A DNA stretch of 64,000 nucleotides from the NCBI RefSeq assembly GCF_001425745.1, contig NZ_LMDF01000005.1, forward strand, positions 62,001-126,000. Direction: 5' to 3'. The notes under the pieces were generated by a model, which was not told where the DNA came from, did no database searches, and was given only the letters and a program-made list of their open reading frames with translations. Every line of letters starts with the position of its first letter. Within the stretch, counting starts at the first letter, position 1. This document shows positions 36,373-43,898 of the stretch, piece by piece. This stretch comes from Caulobacter sp. Root343. GTDB taxonomy: Bacteria > Pseudomonadota > Alphaproteobacteria > Caulobacterales > Caulobacteraceae. A program made the position numbers and the translations under genes.

Positions 36373-36389
36373 AATCACAACTCGAGATT
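36373..36389. promoter_or_regulatory. AATCA-N7-AGATT palindrome upstream of paralog B
   Basis: A 5-7-5 inverted repeat with one mismatch, 11-27 bp before the start. Read on the minus strand both copies begin AATCTC and end GATT. Confidence 0.45.
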
Positions 36390-36560
36390 GAAAGTAGAGG
36401 ATCGCGCCCGCCGTTAGCAAGTCGATGGCCGCCTAAACGGGCGCCGCGTCGCCCGAGAATGCGTCAAAAAGCCCCTATTCGAAGAATGGGTTTGGAGTCA
36501 TGCTTCCCTTATCCCGCACCGGTGGCGTCAGATCATCGGACGGATGGAGGAAATCGAACG

Positions 36561-36692
36561 ATGGCCCTGCTCGACCATCATCGCGCGCACGACCGGCGGC
36601 ATCCCGCCGGCAGCGCTCTGTGCATCGGCCTCACCCTCGCCGGCCTCACGGTCCTGGCGGTGGTGATCAGCTGGATGATGACCCTGGTCTAA
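36561..36692 (+). CDS. 43-residue single-pass membrane protein
   Basis: MALLDHHRAHDRRHPAGSAL... with a histidine- and arginine-rich cytoplasmic N-terminus and one hydrophobic helix (about 19-42, CIGLTLAGLTVLAVVISWMM). GGAGG lies 10 bp upstream of the ATG. It is divergent from paralog B. No family recognised; coding is supported by the ribosome site and the charge/helix layout only. Confidence 0.55.
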   Translation: MALLDHHRAHDRRHPAGSALCIGLTLAGLTVLAVVISWMMTLV

Positions 36693-36706
36693 GCCGTCAG
36701 CAGGCT

Positions 36707-37087
36707 CTAGGCCGCCAAGCGCCGCCAGACCTGACGATCGGCTTCGACATTGGTGAGCGCGCCAGCCTTCTGGCGCTGCAATAGCGCGCCCATGATTTCC
36801 ACGCTCAGCTGCGCATAGCGCACCTGCACGTCGTCCTTGAGGCAGCCACGGCCCGGCGCGATGAACAGGGCCGCGTTAATTTCCGGGGCCTTGGCCACGA
36901 TCAGGGCCGCCAGGCGCTGGGCCCGCTCCAGATCCTTATGATGCAGCAGCGGCTCTTCGGCGAACAGCTCCTTGCCCAGTTCCACCACCGAGTTGATCGA
37001 CAGCGCGGCGAAGCGGTCGCGCGTCATCGGCGGCGTCAGCTCGGCCGCGTCGAAACTCAGGACGACGTCGTTCATCAGGAAAAGCAT
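36707..37087 (-). CDS. Soluble protein of unknown function
   Basis: A 126-residue protein, mostly helical, starting MLFLMNDVVLSFDAAELTPPM. The central part LFAEEPLLHHKDLERAQRLAALIVAKAPEINAALF and the C-terminus AGALTNVEADRQVWRRLAA look like a folded helical domain. The start could also be the ATG at 37075. No signal peptide. It ends 14 bp after the convergent 43-residue membrane protein. Function not recognised. Confidence 0.6.
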   Translation of the reverse strand: MLFLMNDVVLSFDAAELTPPMTRDRFAALSINSVVELGKELFAEEPLLHHKDLERAQRLAALIVAKAPEINAALFIAPGRGCLKDDVQVRYAQLSVEIMGALLQRQKAGALTNVEADRQVWRRLAA

Positions 37088-37219
37088 GGCGGCTACTGAA
37101 TGTGGGGCTCTGGCGTTGAAGCCCCCGCAGGATGGCCCGAACACGCTTTAGGTCGCGTTTAGGAGCAGGGTTAACGGCCCTCTAGAGTCGAGTTGTCCAC
37201 GGATCTCGACCTATGCGCT

Positions 37220-37549
37220 TCACGCTTCCACCGGCTCGGTGAGGAAGTGGCGGCCATCGCGGTCCTCGATCTCGACCACCCAGACGTCCGGATCGATGCG
37301 GGCGGCGCGCTCGGCATAGGCGTCCAGGTCGGGCTCGAACTCGGACCGCACCGGCTGCATCCAGAAACGCTCGCCGTCGCCGCGGGTGGCCTCGCTGAAC
37401 AGCCGCGCGGTCCCGGCCCGGCGGTCGACCACCTTGACCAGCACCGCCCCCGCCCGTGTGTCGCCCTTGCGGGCCACCATGGCGAAGGCCCCGCCCAGCT
37501 CGGCGCGGCGGATCAGCGCGCCGACCCAGATATCCGTCGAAAGAAGCAT
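37220..37549 (-). CDS. DUF1491-family protein
   Basis: A 109-residue alphaproteobacterial protein. The N-terminus MLLSTDIWVGALIRRAELGGAFAMVARKGDTRAGAVLVKV and the C-terminus DPDVWVVEIEDRDGRHFLTEPV fit the DUF1491 pattern. Cytoplasmic, function unknown. It is divergent from the exported protein gene at 37626, with 76 bp between them. Confidence 0.85.
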   Translation of the reverse strand: MLLSTDIWVGALIRRAELGGAFAMVARKGDTRAGAVLVKVVDRRAGTARLFSEATRGDGERFWMQPVRSEFEPDLDAYAERAARIDPDVWVVEIEDRDGRHFLTEPVEA

Positions 37550-37625
37550 GCGCTAACCGAACCGCAACCACACGGGACGTAAAGTTCGCCCCTGAAGTCT
37601 CGAAGCATACGAGAAAACACCGCCT

Positions 37626-38507
37626 ATGACGCACCAGAAAGGTAGCGTGGCGCGATGGATCGGGGTGTCGATTGGAATGGCCGGCTTGGCCATGCCTAGC
37701 GCGCTGCTTGCCGCCAACGCCGCCGACCAGCTTTACGAACGCACGCTGATGACAGCGGCCGACGGCCGCTGCCGCCTGTTCGCGCCGTCCGTCTCGGCGG
37801 CGCTGGACGCCTCGCGGGCCCAGGCGCGCGGCGCGACCCTGCGCTCGGGCGCCAGCGAGATCCAGGTCTCGGCCCTGGAACAGCGCGCCCGCGTCAAGGC
37901 CGCCGGCGCGGCCTGCAATTCCAAGGATCTGACCCTGGCCGCCTCGCGGGTGAAGACCGCGTTCGACGGCTATTCGCAGATGCTGAGCATGACCTATCCG
38001 GGCGACGTGGCGTCCTGGAAGGCCGAGCGCTCGGTCTCGGCGACCATTCCGGTCTGGCGCCTGTCGCAGCCGGCGACCTTCGGCGTCGACCGTCTGGTGT
38101 TCGGCCTCGCCGGCCACGCCAAGGCCCTGACCGTGGTGGCCACCTTCGACAATGGCCAGCGCCCCTATGCGGCGCGGATCATCGTCCGCGACACCAGCCG
38201 TACGCTCGGCCCCTATATCGACACCCGCGCCGGCCGGAACCTCAGCGGCAAGGTCGCGCCACGCAACGCCAGCCTGGTGTTCGCCGCCGAGACCCGCGCG
38301 GAAGCCCCGCTCACCCTGCTGCCGACCGGCGCCAAGACGGGCCTGGCCTTCCGCTTCCCGGCGGCGGCGGCCGACGCGATCGCCCAGCTGGACCCGCGCG
38401 AGGCGGTGACGGTTGAATTCGCCTTCACCGGCCGCGGCGACGAAGTGACCCGCAAGGCCTATGTCGAGGTCGGGGACTTCGCGGCGGGACGGGCGTTCTT
38501 GCGGTAG
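37626..38507 (+). CDS. Exported protein of unknown function
   Basis: A 293-residue protein with a signal-type N-terminus (about 10-32, ARWIGVSIGMAGLAMPSALLAANA). The first half is helical with two cysteines (DGRCRLF and AACNSKDL) that could pair in the periplasm. The second half is strand-rich (RLVFGLAGHAKALTVVATFDNGQRPYAARIIVRDTS and EAVTVEFAFTGRGDEVTRKAYVEVGDFAAG). No family recognised. A dispersed repeat follows the stop. Confidence 0.65.
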   Translation: MTHQKGSVARWIGVSIGMAGLAMPSALLAANAADQLYERTLMTAADGRCRLFAPSVSAALDASRAQARGATLRSGASEIQVSALEQRARVKAAGAACNSKDLTLAASRVKTAFDGYSQMLSMTYPGDVASWKAERSVSATIPVWRLSQPATFGVDRLVFGLAGHAKALTVVATFDNGQRPYAARIIVRDTSRTLGPYIDTRAGRNLSGKVAPRNASLVFAAETRAEAPLTLLPTGAKTGLAFRFPAAAADAIAQLDPREAVTVEFAFTGRGDEVTRKAYVEVGDFAAGRAFLR

Positions 38508-38522
38508 CGCTCCGCTAAAATC

Positions 38523-38622
38523 TGTCATCCCGGCCGCAGCGCAGCGGAGAGCCGGGACCGCCACAGGCTCGGAGCTTCCGGTGGTCCCGGATCTGCGCGC
38601 TACGCGCTTGTCCGGGGTGACA
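38523..38622. repeat. Dispersed inverted-repeat element, family 1, copy C
   Basis: Starts TGTCATCCCGG and ends CCGGGGTGACA (one mismatch to the usual end). It contains GGGACCGCCACAGGC and GCTTCCGGTGGTCCCGG. It lies between the convergent genes at 38507 and 38636. Confidence 0.85.
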
Positions 38623-38635
38623 GCGTCTTAGAACT

Positions 38636-40420
38636 CTAGCGCGGCGCGAAGGCGATGATGTTGTCGCCCAGGAGCGGCGGCGGCGGCTCTTCGGTCGTCG
38701 GCGCTTCTACCGCCGGCTCGGGCTTGGCCTCGATGGTCACCGATCGCAGCGGGGCCAGCAGCACCGGCAGGCGCACCGAGACGCTGGTGCCCGCGCCCAG
38801 GCGGCTTTCGATGGTCATCTCGCCGCCGTGCAGCTTGGCGAAGGCTCGCACCAGCGAAAGGCCCAGGCCCGTGCCTCGGGCGCGTTGCTCGGCGCCGCCG
38901 GCCTGCTCGTAGGGGCGGCCCAGGCGTTCCAGGTCCTCGGGGCTGATGCCGACGCCGGTGTCGGCGACGATCAGCTCCAGCACCCCGTCATAGCCATGGG
39001 CCGTGACCGTGACCTGGCCGCCGCGCGGGGTGAACTTCAGGGCGTTGGAGACCAGGTTCAGCACGATCTGCTTCAGGGCCCGGCGGTCGGCGTCGACCTC
39101 CAGTTCGGCCGGCGGCAGCACGCCGCGCAGCTGGACGCCGGCCCCGTCGGCCTGGACGCGCAGCAGCCGCATGGCCGCCTGCACCGCCTCGCGGGCGTCG
39201 AAGATCCCGCGCTGCAGCTCGAAGCGCTCGGCCTCGATCTTCGACATGTCCAGCACGTCGTTGATCAAGTCCAGCAGGTGGCCGCCGCTTTCGTGGATCA
39301 GCTCGGCATATTCGGCGTAACGGTCGCTGAGCGGGCCGAACATCCGGGCGCGCATGATGTCCGAGAAGCCCATGATGGCGTTCAGCGGCGTGCGCAGCTC
39401 GTGGCTCATATTGGCCAGGAAGCGGGCGCGGCCGGAGGCCAGGGCCTCGGCGTCGGCGCGAGCCTGGTCCAGGGCGGTCTCGCGGTTGCGGTCGACGGTG
39501 ACGTCGCGCAGCACGCCGACCAGCTGGTTCGGGGCCACGCGCACCAGGTCCAGGGCGACGATGCGCTCGACGCCAAGGGCAGGATTGAAGGTCAGGCTGG
39601 CCGAGCCCTCGCGGTGGGCCAGGGCCACGGCGGCGGTCAGGCGCTGGCGGTCGCCCGGCGCGGCCGCGCCGGTCAGGCCGCGATTGACCAGGTCGACGGT
39701 GGTGACGCCCGGCGGCGGCGCGCCGCGCACCGCGGTCACCTGGCCCTGCCCCTTGATGGCGATCGCCAGGTGCGGCAGGCCGTCCAGCAGGGTTTCCAGG
39801 CCGACGATCTCGGAGGCGTAACGGTCGTCGCGCGCGCCCTGGCGGCGGCGGCCGATCAGCAGGCCGGCGGCCAGGCCCAGGCCCGTGGTGACCAGGGCCA
39901 GAAAGCCCAGGACGAAGCCCAGCGGGCCCGTCGGCTCCGGCGGGGCCAGGCCGGACAGCTGGGTCAGGGCCGCGACGCAGCCGCCGATCAGGGCCAGGGC
40001 CGCGCCTTCGGCCAGGCGCCGAGGCTGGTTCAGGATCGAGGCGGCCGCGACCGGGGCCAGGCACCAGGCGGCCATGGCGCCGGAGACGCCGCCGGTCAGC
40101 ACCGCCGCCAGCGCGCCGCCTACCGCCCACAGGACCAGCATGATTGATTGGCTGCGCTCGTCCTCGCGAGTCATGAACAAGGCCACCAGGGCCGGGACCG
40201 CGCCCGCGCCCAGGGCCGCCCAGACCGGCCAGCCGCCCGCGTCGGTGAACAGGGTCGCCGCGGCCGCCAGGCAGACAGCCGCCAGCCAGCCCAGGCGCCA
40301 CGCGTGCGCGGGATCGAACCCGGCCGGACGTGCGGCGGGGCGTCTGATCGGGTCTGGAAGCGTCTCGAATTCCAAAGGCCGGCCGACTTCAAGCACGGTG
40401 GGGAGGATCACCGTCTTCAA
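38636..40420 (-). CDS. divJ: DivJ-type polar sensor histidine kinase
   Basis: A 594-residue inner-membrane kinase. About six N-terminal hydrophobic segments fall in residues 42-190, followed by a PAS-like region (about 205-310) and a kinase core. The DHp motif FLANMSHELRTPLNAIMGFS puts the phospho-histidine at H340; the N box LVSNALKF, DTGVGISPE and GTGLGLSLV follow. Length, membrane layout and histidine position are all within a few residues of C. crescentus DivJ (597 aa, H338, from memory), which phosphorylates DivK and PleD at the stalked pole. Located between cckA and a divergent soluble kinase. Confidence 0.88.
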   Translation of the reverse strand: MKTVILPTVLEVGRPLEFETLPDPIRRPAARPAGFDPAHAWRLGWLAAVCLAAAATLFTDAGGWPVWAALGAGAVPALVALFMTREDERSQSIMLVLWAVGGALAAVLTGGVSGAMAAWCLAPVAAASILNQPRRLAEGAALALIGGCVAALTQLSGLAPPEPTGPLGFVLGFLALVTTGLGLAAGLLIGRRRQGARDDRYASEIVGLETLLDGLPHLAIAIKGQGQVTAVRGAPPPGVTTVDLVNRGLTGAAAPGDRQRLTAAVALAHREGSASLTFNPALGVERIVALDLVRVAPNQLVGVLRDVTVDRNRETALDQARADAEALASGRARFLANMSHELRTPLNAIMGFSDIMRARMFGPLSDRYAEYAELIHESGGHLLDLINDVLDMSKIEAERFELQRGIFDAREAVQAAMRLLRVQADGAGVQLRGVLPPAELEVDADRRALKQIVLNLVSNALKFTPRGGQVTVTAHGYDGVLELIVADTGVGISPEDLERLGRPYEQAGGAEQRARGTGLGLSLVRAFAKLHGGEMTIESRLGAGTSVSVRLPVLLAPLRSVTIEAKPEPAVEAPTTEEPPPPLLGDNIIAFAPR

Positions 40421-40572
40421 AGCTTAACGCGGAGTGGCCGTTCCCCCAAGGCCGCACAATCGTCGAGCGACCTTTCCTGGTGGACGCGTTGTGGACGGAA
40501 ACGGAATCGTAAGCGCCTTTCGGCATATTCCTGGGCTCAAGCCATCACGGACAGAATGTCCGGGAGCCTATA

Positions 40573-41367
40573 ATGCCAGAACCGGCGTCCTTCGACGCTT
40601 CGATCGTCTCCGCCTACGCGGATCCCGACCCGGCCGATCGCCGGGCGGTCGCGCAGGAGCGTCGACGCGTGGCCCTGGACGATCGCAAGCGCTCGTTCCT
40701 GCGCATGGTCAGCCACGAACTGCGCACCCCGCTGAACGCCGTGATCGGCTTTTCCGAGATCCTGTCGCAGGAGCTGTACGGGCCGCTGGGCAATCCGCAG
40801 TACCAAGAATACGCCAAGATCGTGCACGACAGCGGCATGAAGCTGCTGAAGCTGGTCAACCAGATCGTCGAGCTGGCTCGGCTCGAGGGCCATGTCACCG
40901 ACATCGAGATGAGCCCGGAGCCCCTGGACGAGGCGATCGAGGACGTGCTGGACGGCCTGCGGGGCGAGATCTCCCGCCGCGACGTCGTCGTCAACGTGGT
41001 CGGCGAAGGCGCCCTGCCGTCGGTGATCGCCGACAGCCGCGGCCTGCGGACCATGCTGTCGAACCTGCTGCAGAACGCCGTCACCCACTCGCCCGCCGGG
41101 GGAGTCGTGCACATCGGCGCGGCCAGGATCGGCCGCGAGATCGAGATCACCATCCGCGACCAGGGCCCCGGCGTGGAGAGCGCCGAGCTTCCGCGTCTGC
41201 TGCAACCGTTCGAACAGGGCGGCTCGACCCTGACCCGGGCCCACGAGGGCGCGGGCCTTGGCCTGCCGATCGTCGACCTGCTGTCGCGGGCCATGGGCGG
41301 CCAGCTGAAGCTGTCCTCCAGCCTGGGCGCGGGCTTCCTGGCGCGGCTGATACTTCCCGCCGCATAG
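40573..41367 (+). CDS. Soluble orphan histidine kinase
   Basis: A 264-residue kinase without membrane segment, PAS or receiver domain. The DHp motif RMVSHELRTPLNAVIGFSEIL places the phospho-histidine at H48; the N box NLLQNAVTHS, DQGPGVES and GAGLGLPIV follow. The DHp segment closely resembles that of the divergent DivJ gene (SHELRTPLNA and the GPLGNPQYQEYAKIVHDSG segment versus GPLSDRYAEYAELIHESG), pointing to a shared origin or partner. GGGAGCC precedes the ATG. It may act on DivK-type receivers, but this is inference. Confidence 0.85.
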   Translation: MPEPASFDASIVSAYADPDPADRRAVAQERRRVALDDRKRSFLRMVSHELRTPLNAVIGFSEILSQELYGPLGNPQYQEYAKIVHDSGMKLLKLVNQIVELARLEGHVTDIEMSPEPLDEAIEDVLDGLRGEISRRDVVVNVVGEGALPSVIADSRGLRTMLSNLLQNAVTHSPAGGVVHIGAARIGREIEITIRDQGPGVESAELPRLLQPFEQGGSTLTRAHEGAGLGLPIVDLLSRAMGGQLKLSSSLGAGFLARLILPAA

Positions 41368-41411
41368 CGCCGCGCTTGCCTTGAACCGGCGCGGCCCCTA
41401 ATTGGCCCGCC

Positions 41412-41852
41412 ATGACCAGCGCCATCGACGCCGCCCTCAATGACCTCGCCGACGAGTTCGAGCTCCTTGGCGACTGGGAAGAGCGCTATCGCTACGTGAT
41501 CGAGCTGGGCAAGGACCTGGCCCCGCTCACCGACGCCGAGCGGTCGGAAGACAACAAGGTGCGCGGCTGCGCCAGCCAGGTGTGGCTGGTCACCCTGCCC
41601 CAGGCCGACGGAACCCTGGTGTTCAAGGGCGACAGCGACGCCCACATCGTCAGCGGCCTGGTGGCCATCATGCTGCGGCTCTATTCGGGCCGCGCGCCCG
41701 CCGACATCGTCGCCTTCGACGCCAAGGCCGCCCTGGACAGGCTGGGCCTGTCCGAAGCCCTGTCGTCGCAGCGCTCGAACGGCCTGAAGTCGATGGTCGC
41801 CCGCATTCAGCACGACGCGCGAGCCGCGCTTGGACAGACCAGCCTTGGCTGA
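41412..41852 (+). CDS. sufE: SufE-family sulfur acceptor
   Basis: A 146-residue protein that accepts sulfane sulfur from the cysteine desulfurase SufS and stimulates Fe-S cluster assembly. The active cysteine lies in EDNKVRGCASQVWL (about residue 57). The N-terminal LADEFELLGDWEERYRYVIELGKDL and C-terminal LSSQRSNGLKSMVARI are typical. Cytoplasmic. Its end overlaps the start of trhO, so the two sulfur-related genes are translationally coupled. Confidence 0.92.
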   Translation: MTSAIDAALNDLADEFELLGDWEERYRYVIELGKDLAPLTDAERSEDNKVRGCASQVWLVTLPQADGTLVFKGDSDAHIVSGLVAIMLRLYSGRAPADIVAFDAKAALDRLGLSEALSSQRSNGLKSMVARIQHDARAALGQTSLG

Positions 41853-42798
41853 TTTTCGCGTCGCCGCGCTTTACCGCTTCACGCGGTTCGACGACCCGGC
41901 GGCGATCCAGGGCCCGCTGGCGGCGCTGTGCTGCGGGCTGGGCGTCAAGGGCACCCTGCTGCTGGCCCGCGAGGGGATCAACGGCACCATCGCCGGCCAA
42001 GACGCCGCCATCGAGACGGTGCTGGACCACATCCGCGCCCTGCCCGGCTGCGAAGGCCTCCAGCCCAAGACCGCCCGGGCCGAGCGCATGCCGTTCTACC
42101 GGATGAAGGTGCGGCTGAAGAAAGAGATCGTCACCTTGGGCGAACCCGATCTGGATCCCGCCGCCAACGCCGGGACCTATGTCGAGCCGCGCGACTGGAA
42201 CGCCCTGATCGCCGATCCCGACGTGGTGGTGATCGACACCCGCAACGACTACGAGGTCGCCGTCGGCGCATTCGCCCGCGCGGTCGATCCCCGGACACCC
42301 AGCTTCTCGGCTTTCCCGGCCTGGTTCCGCGACTATCGCCAGACCCTGGAGGCCGAGCGCGGCCCCGACGCGCCGCCGCTGAAGGTGGCCATGTACTGCA
42401 CCGGCGGCATCCGCTGCGAGAAGTCGACCGCCTTCCTGAAGTCCGAGGGGGTCGAGGACGTCTTCCACCTGAAGGGCGGGATCCTCGACTATCTGGAGCA
42501 GGTTCCCGAGCCGGAAAGCCTGTGGCGCGGCGAGTGCTTCGTGTTCGACGAGCGGGTGGCGGTCGGCCATGGCCTCGCGCCCGGGACCCACGTCCTGTGC
42601 CGGGGTTGCCGGATGCCCGTCAGCCCCGAAGGCCGCGCTTCGCCGCTCTATGTCGAGGGCGTTTCGTGCCCCGCCTGCCACGACCGGCGTGACGAAGACC
42701 AGAAGGCCCGCGCCGCCGAACGCCACCGCCAGGCGCTGCACTGCGAGACCCTGGGAATCGACCACGTCGGCGCGAGCTCGCCGGTCAAGACCGGCTGA
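41830..42798 (+). CDS. trhO: tRNA uridine(34) hydroxylase, rhodanese-like
   Basis: A 322-residue enzyme of the YceA/TrhO family that hydroxylates U34 in certain tRNAs using oxygen. The N-terminal acylphosphatase-like domain (VAALYRFTRF...KGTLLLAREGINGTIAG) is followed by a rhodanese domain whose catalytic cysteine is in YCTGGIRCEK (C190). A C-terminal region with CRGC and CPACHD may bind metal. The start is uncertain: TTG at 41830 overlaps sufE by 23 bp, and TTG at 41845 overlaps only the sufE stop codon. Confidence 0.9.
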   Translation: MDRPALADFRVAALYRFTRFDDPAAIQGPLAALCCGLGVKGTLLLAREGINGTIAGQDAAIETVLDHIRALPGCEGLQPKTARAERMPFYRMKVRLKKEIVTLGEPDLDPAANAGTYVEPRDWNALIADPDVVVIDTRNDYEVAVGAFARAVDPRTPSFSAFPAWFRDYRQTLEAERGPDAPPLKVAMYCTGGIRCEKSTAFLKSEGVEDVFHLKGGILDYLEQVPEPESLWRGECFVFDERVAVGHGLAPGTHVLCRGCRMPVSPEGRASPLYVEGVSCPACHDRRDEDQKARAAERHRQALHCETLGIDHVGASSPVKTG

Positions 42799-42856
42799 AC
42801 CCTTCGCCGCCGCCCCGCGTTGACCCGGCTCCCCTCCTTCAACACGGAGCCCCGCG

Positions 42857-43306
42857 ATGCACACCAACGAAGATCACATCAAGCTGGTCAACGGCCTGCT
42901 CAAGACCACGATCGACAGCGCCGACGGCTACGCCGAGGCCGCCAAGGACGCCGAGAGCGCCCGCTACAAGGACCTGTTCGAACGCCGCGCCCAGGAGCGC
43001 CGCTCGGTGGCCTCCGAACTGGAGGAAGAGGTCCGCCGCCTGGGTGGCGATCCCAAGGACGACGGCACCGCCCTGGCCGCCGCCCACCGCGCCTTCCTGA
43101 ACCTGAAGGACGCCGTCACCAAAGGCGACGAGGCGGTGATCAACGAAGTCGAGGCCGGCGAGGACTTCATCAAGGAAAAATACGAGAAGGCCCTGAAGGA
43201 CACCGACGTCGATCCCCAGACCCGCGCCACGATCGAGCGGGCCTGGACCTCGGTCAAGTCGGGCCACGACCAGATGCGCGACATCAAGCACATGCTGAAG
43301 CACTAG
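42857..43306 (+). CDS. DUF2383 (PA2169-type) four-helix-bundle protein
   Basis: A 149-residue protein starting MHTNEDHIKLVNGLLKTTIDSADGYAEAAKDAE, then ERRSVASELEEEVRRLGGDPKDDGT, then the LKDTDVDPQTRATIERAWTSVKSGHDQMRDI helix. This is the ferritin-like four-helix layout of PF09537. Members are often stress-induced, with unknown activity. A short family-1 repeat directly after the stop can act as its terminator. Confidence 0.88.
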   Translation: MHTNEDHIKLVNGLLKTTIDSADGYAEAAKDAESARYKDLFERRAQERRSVASELEEEVRRLGGDPKDDGTALAAAHRAFLNLKDAVTKGDEAVINEVEAGEDFIKEKYEKALKDTDVDPQTRATIERAWTSVKSGHDQMRDIKHMLKH

Positions 43307-43317
43307 ACCGCAAAAGC

Positions 43318-43362
43318 CTGTCATCCCGGCCAGGCGCGAAGCGCGCCGAGCCGGGATGACAG
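43318..43362 (+). terminator. Family-1 repeat, minimal copy D, acting as terminator
   Basis: CTGTCATCCCGGC pairs perfectly with GCCGGGATGACAG, with an inner GGCGCG/CGCGCC stem, followed by TTTTC. Twelve bp after the DUF2383 stop. It is a 45-bp version of the roughly 95-bp family-1 element. Confidence 0.8.
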
Positions 43363-43399
43363 TTTTCATGAATTTGCCTCCGCGCCTTCCCCATCGCAT

Positions 43400-43702
43400 A
43401 TGAGACCCATGGAAGACGCGTCGCGCCCCATTCTCGACGAGAGGCAGATCAACCTGATCGCCAAGGCCCTGGCCGAGCCGCGTCGGCGCCAGATCCTCAA
43501 GGAGATCGGCGCGAACAGCGAGCCGACCCCCTGCGGTGACGTCGCCCAGCACGTGACGGTCAGCGCCGCCACCTTCTCGCACCACATGAAGGAACTCGAG
43601 ACCGCCGGCCTGATCCGCATCTGCCGGCAGGGCAAGTTCGCGTTTCTGGTCCTGCAGCGCGACGTCCTCAACGCCTACCTGGCCCAGCTCGCCGAGATCT
43701 GA
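43400..43702 (+). CDS. ArsR-family winged-helix regulator
   Basis: A 100-residue protein: [77 protein letters not shown]. This is the ArsR winged helix with the recognition helix [13 protein letters not shown] and the beta wing after it. The single cysteine in TPCGD is not enough for the usual metal site, so it may sense something else. No obvious target besides itself or the DUF2383 gene. Confidence 0.85.
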   Translation: MRPMEDASRPILDERQINLIAKALAEPRRRQILKEIGANSEPTPCGDVAQHVTVSAATFSHHMKELETAGLIRICRQGKFAFLVLQRDVLNAYLAQLAEI

Positions 43703-43784
43703 ATCGGGCCTTGGCGGCGTCGCGTCGGACCCGCCTCACTCACCAAGGAATGGTTACTTTTGGTTGACTAAATATAATCTTAGG

Positions 43785-43793
43785 TTGTCCACA
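43785..43793 (+). promoter_or_regulatory. DnaA-box-like sequence
   Basis: TTGTCCACA differs by one base from the DnaA box TTATCCACA. It follows an AT-rich stretch with TATAAT at 43774-43779, upstream of the RTX gene. A single weak site; significance uncertain. Confidence 0.3.
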
Positions 43794-43898
43794 GCTATCT
43801 CGCGGGAAATGACGAGTCGGCGCTAGCCGACGCCCCGCACGACGTGCACCGCTCCCTCTCTCAACCGGGGCGCGCCGCCCCAAGCGCGGAGAGTGGCC

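Noticed and set aside
37155..37175. CtrA-box-like TTTAGG...GTTAAC before the 36707 gene
   Set aside because: Half-sites are 9 bp apart instead of 7, so it does not fit the consensus.
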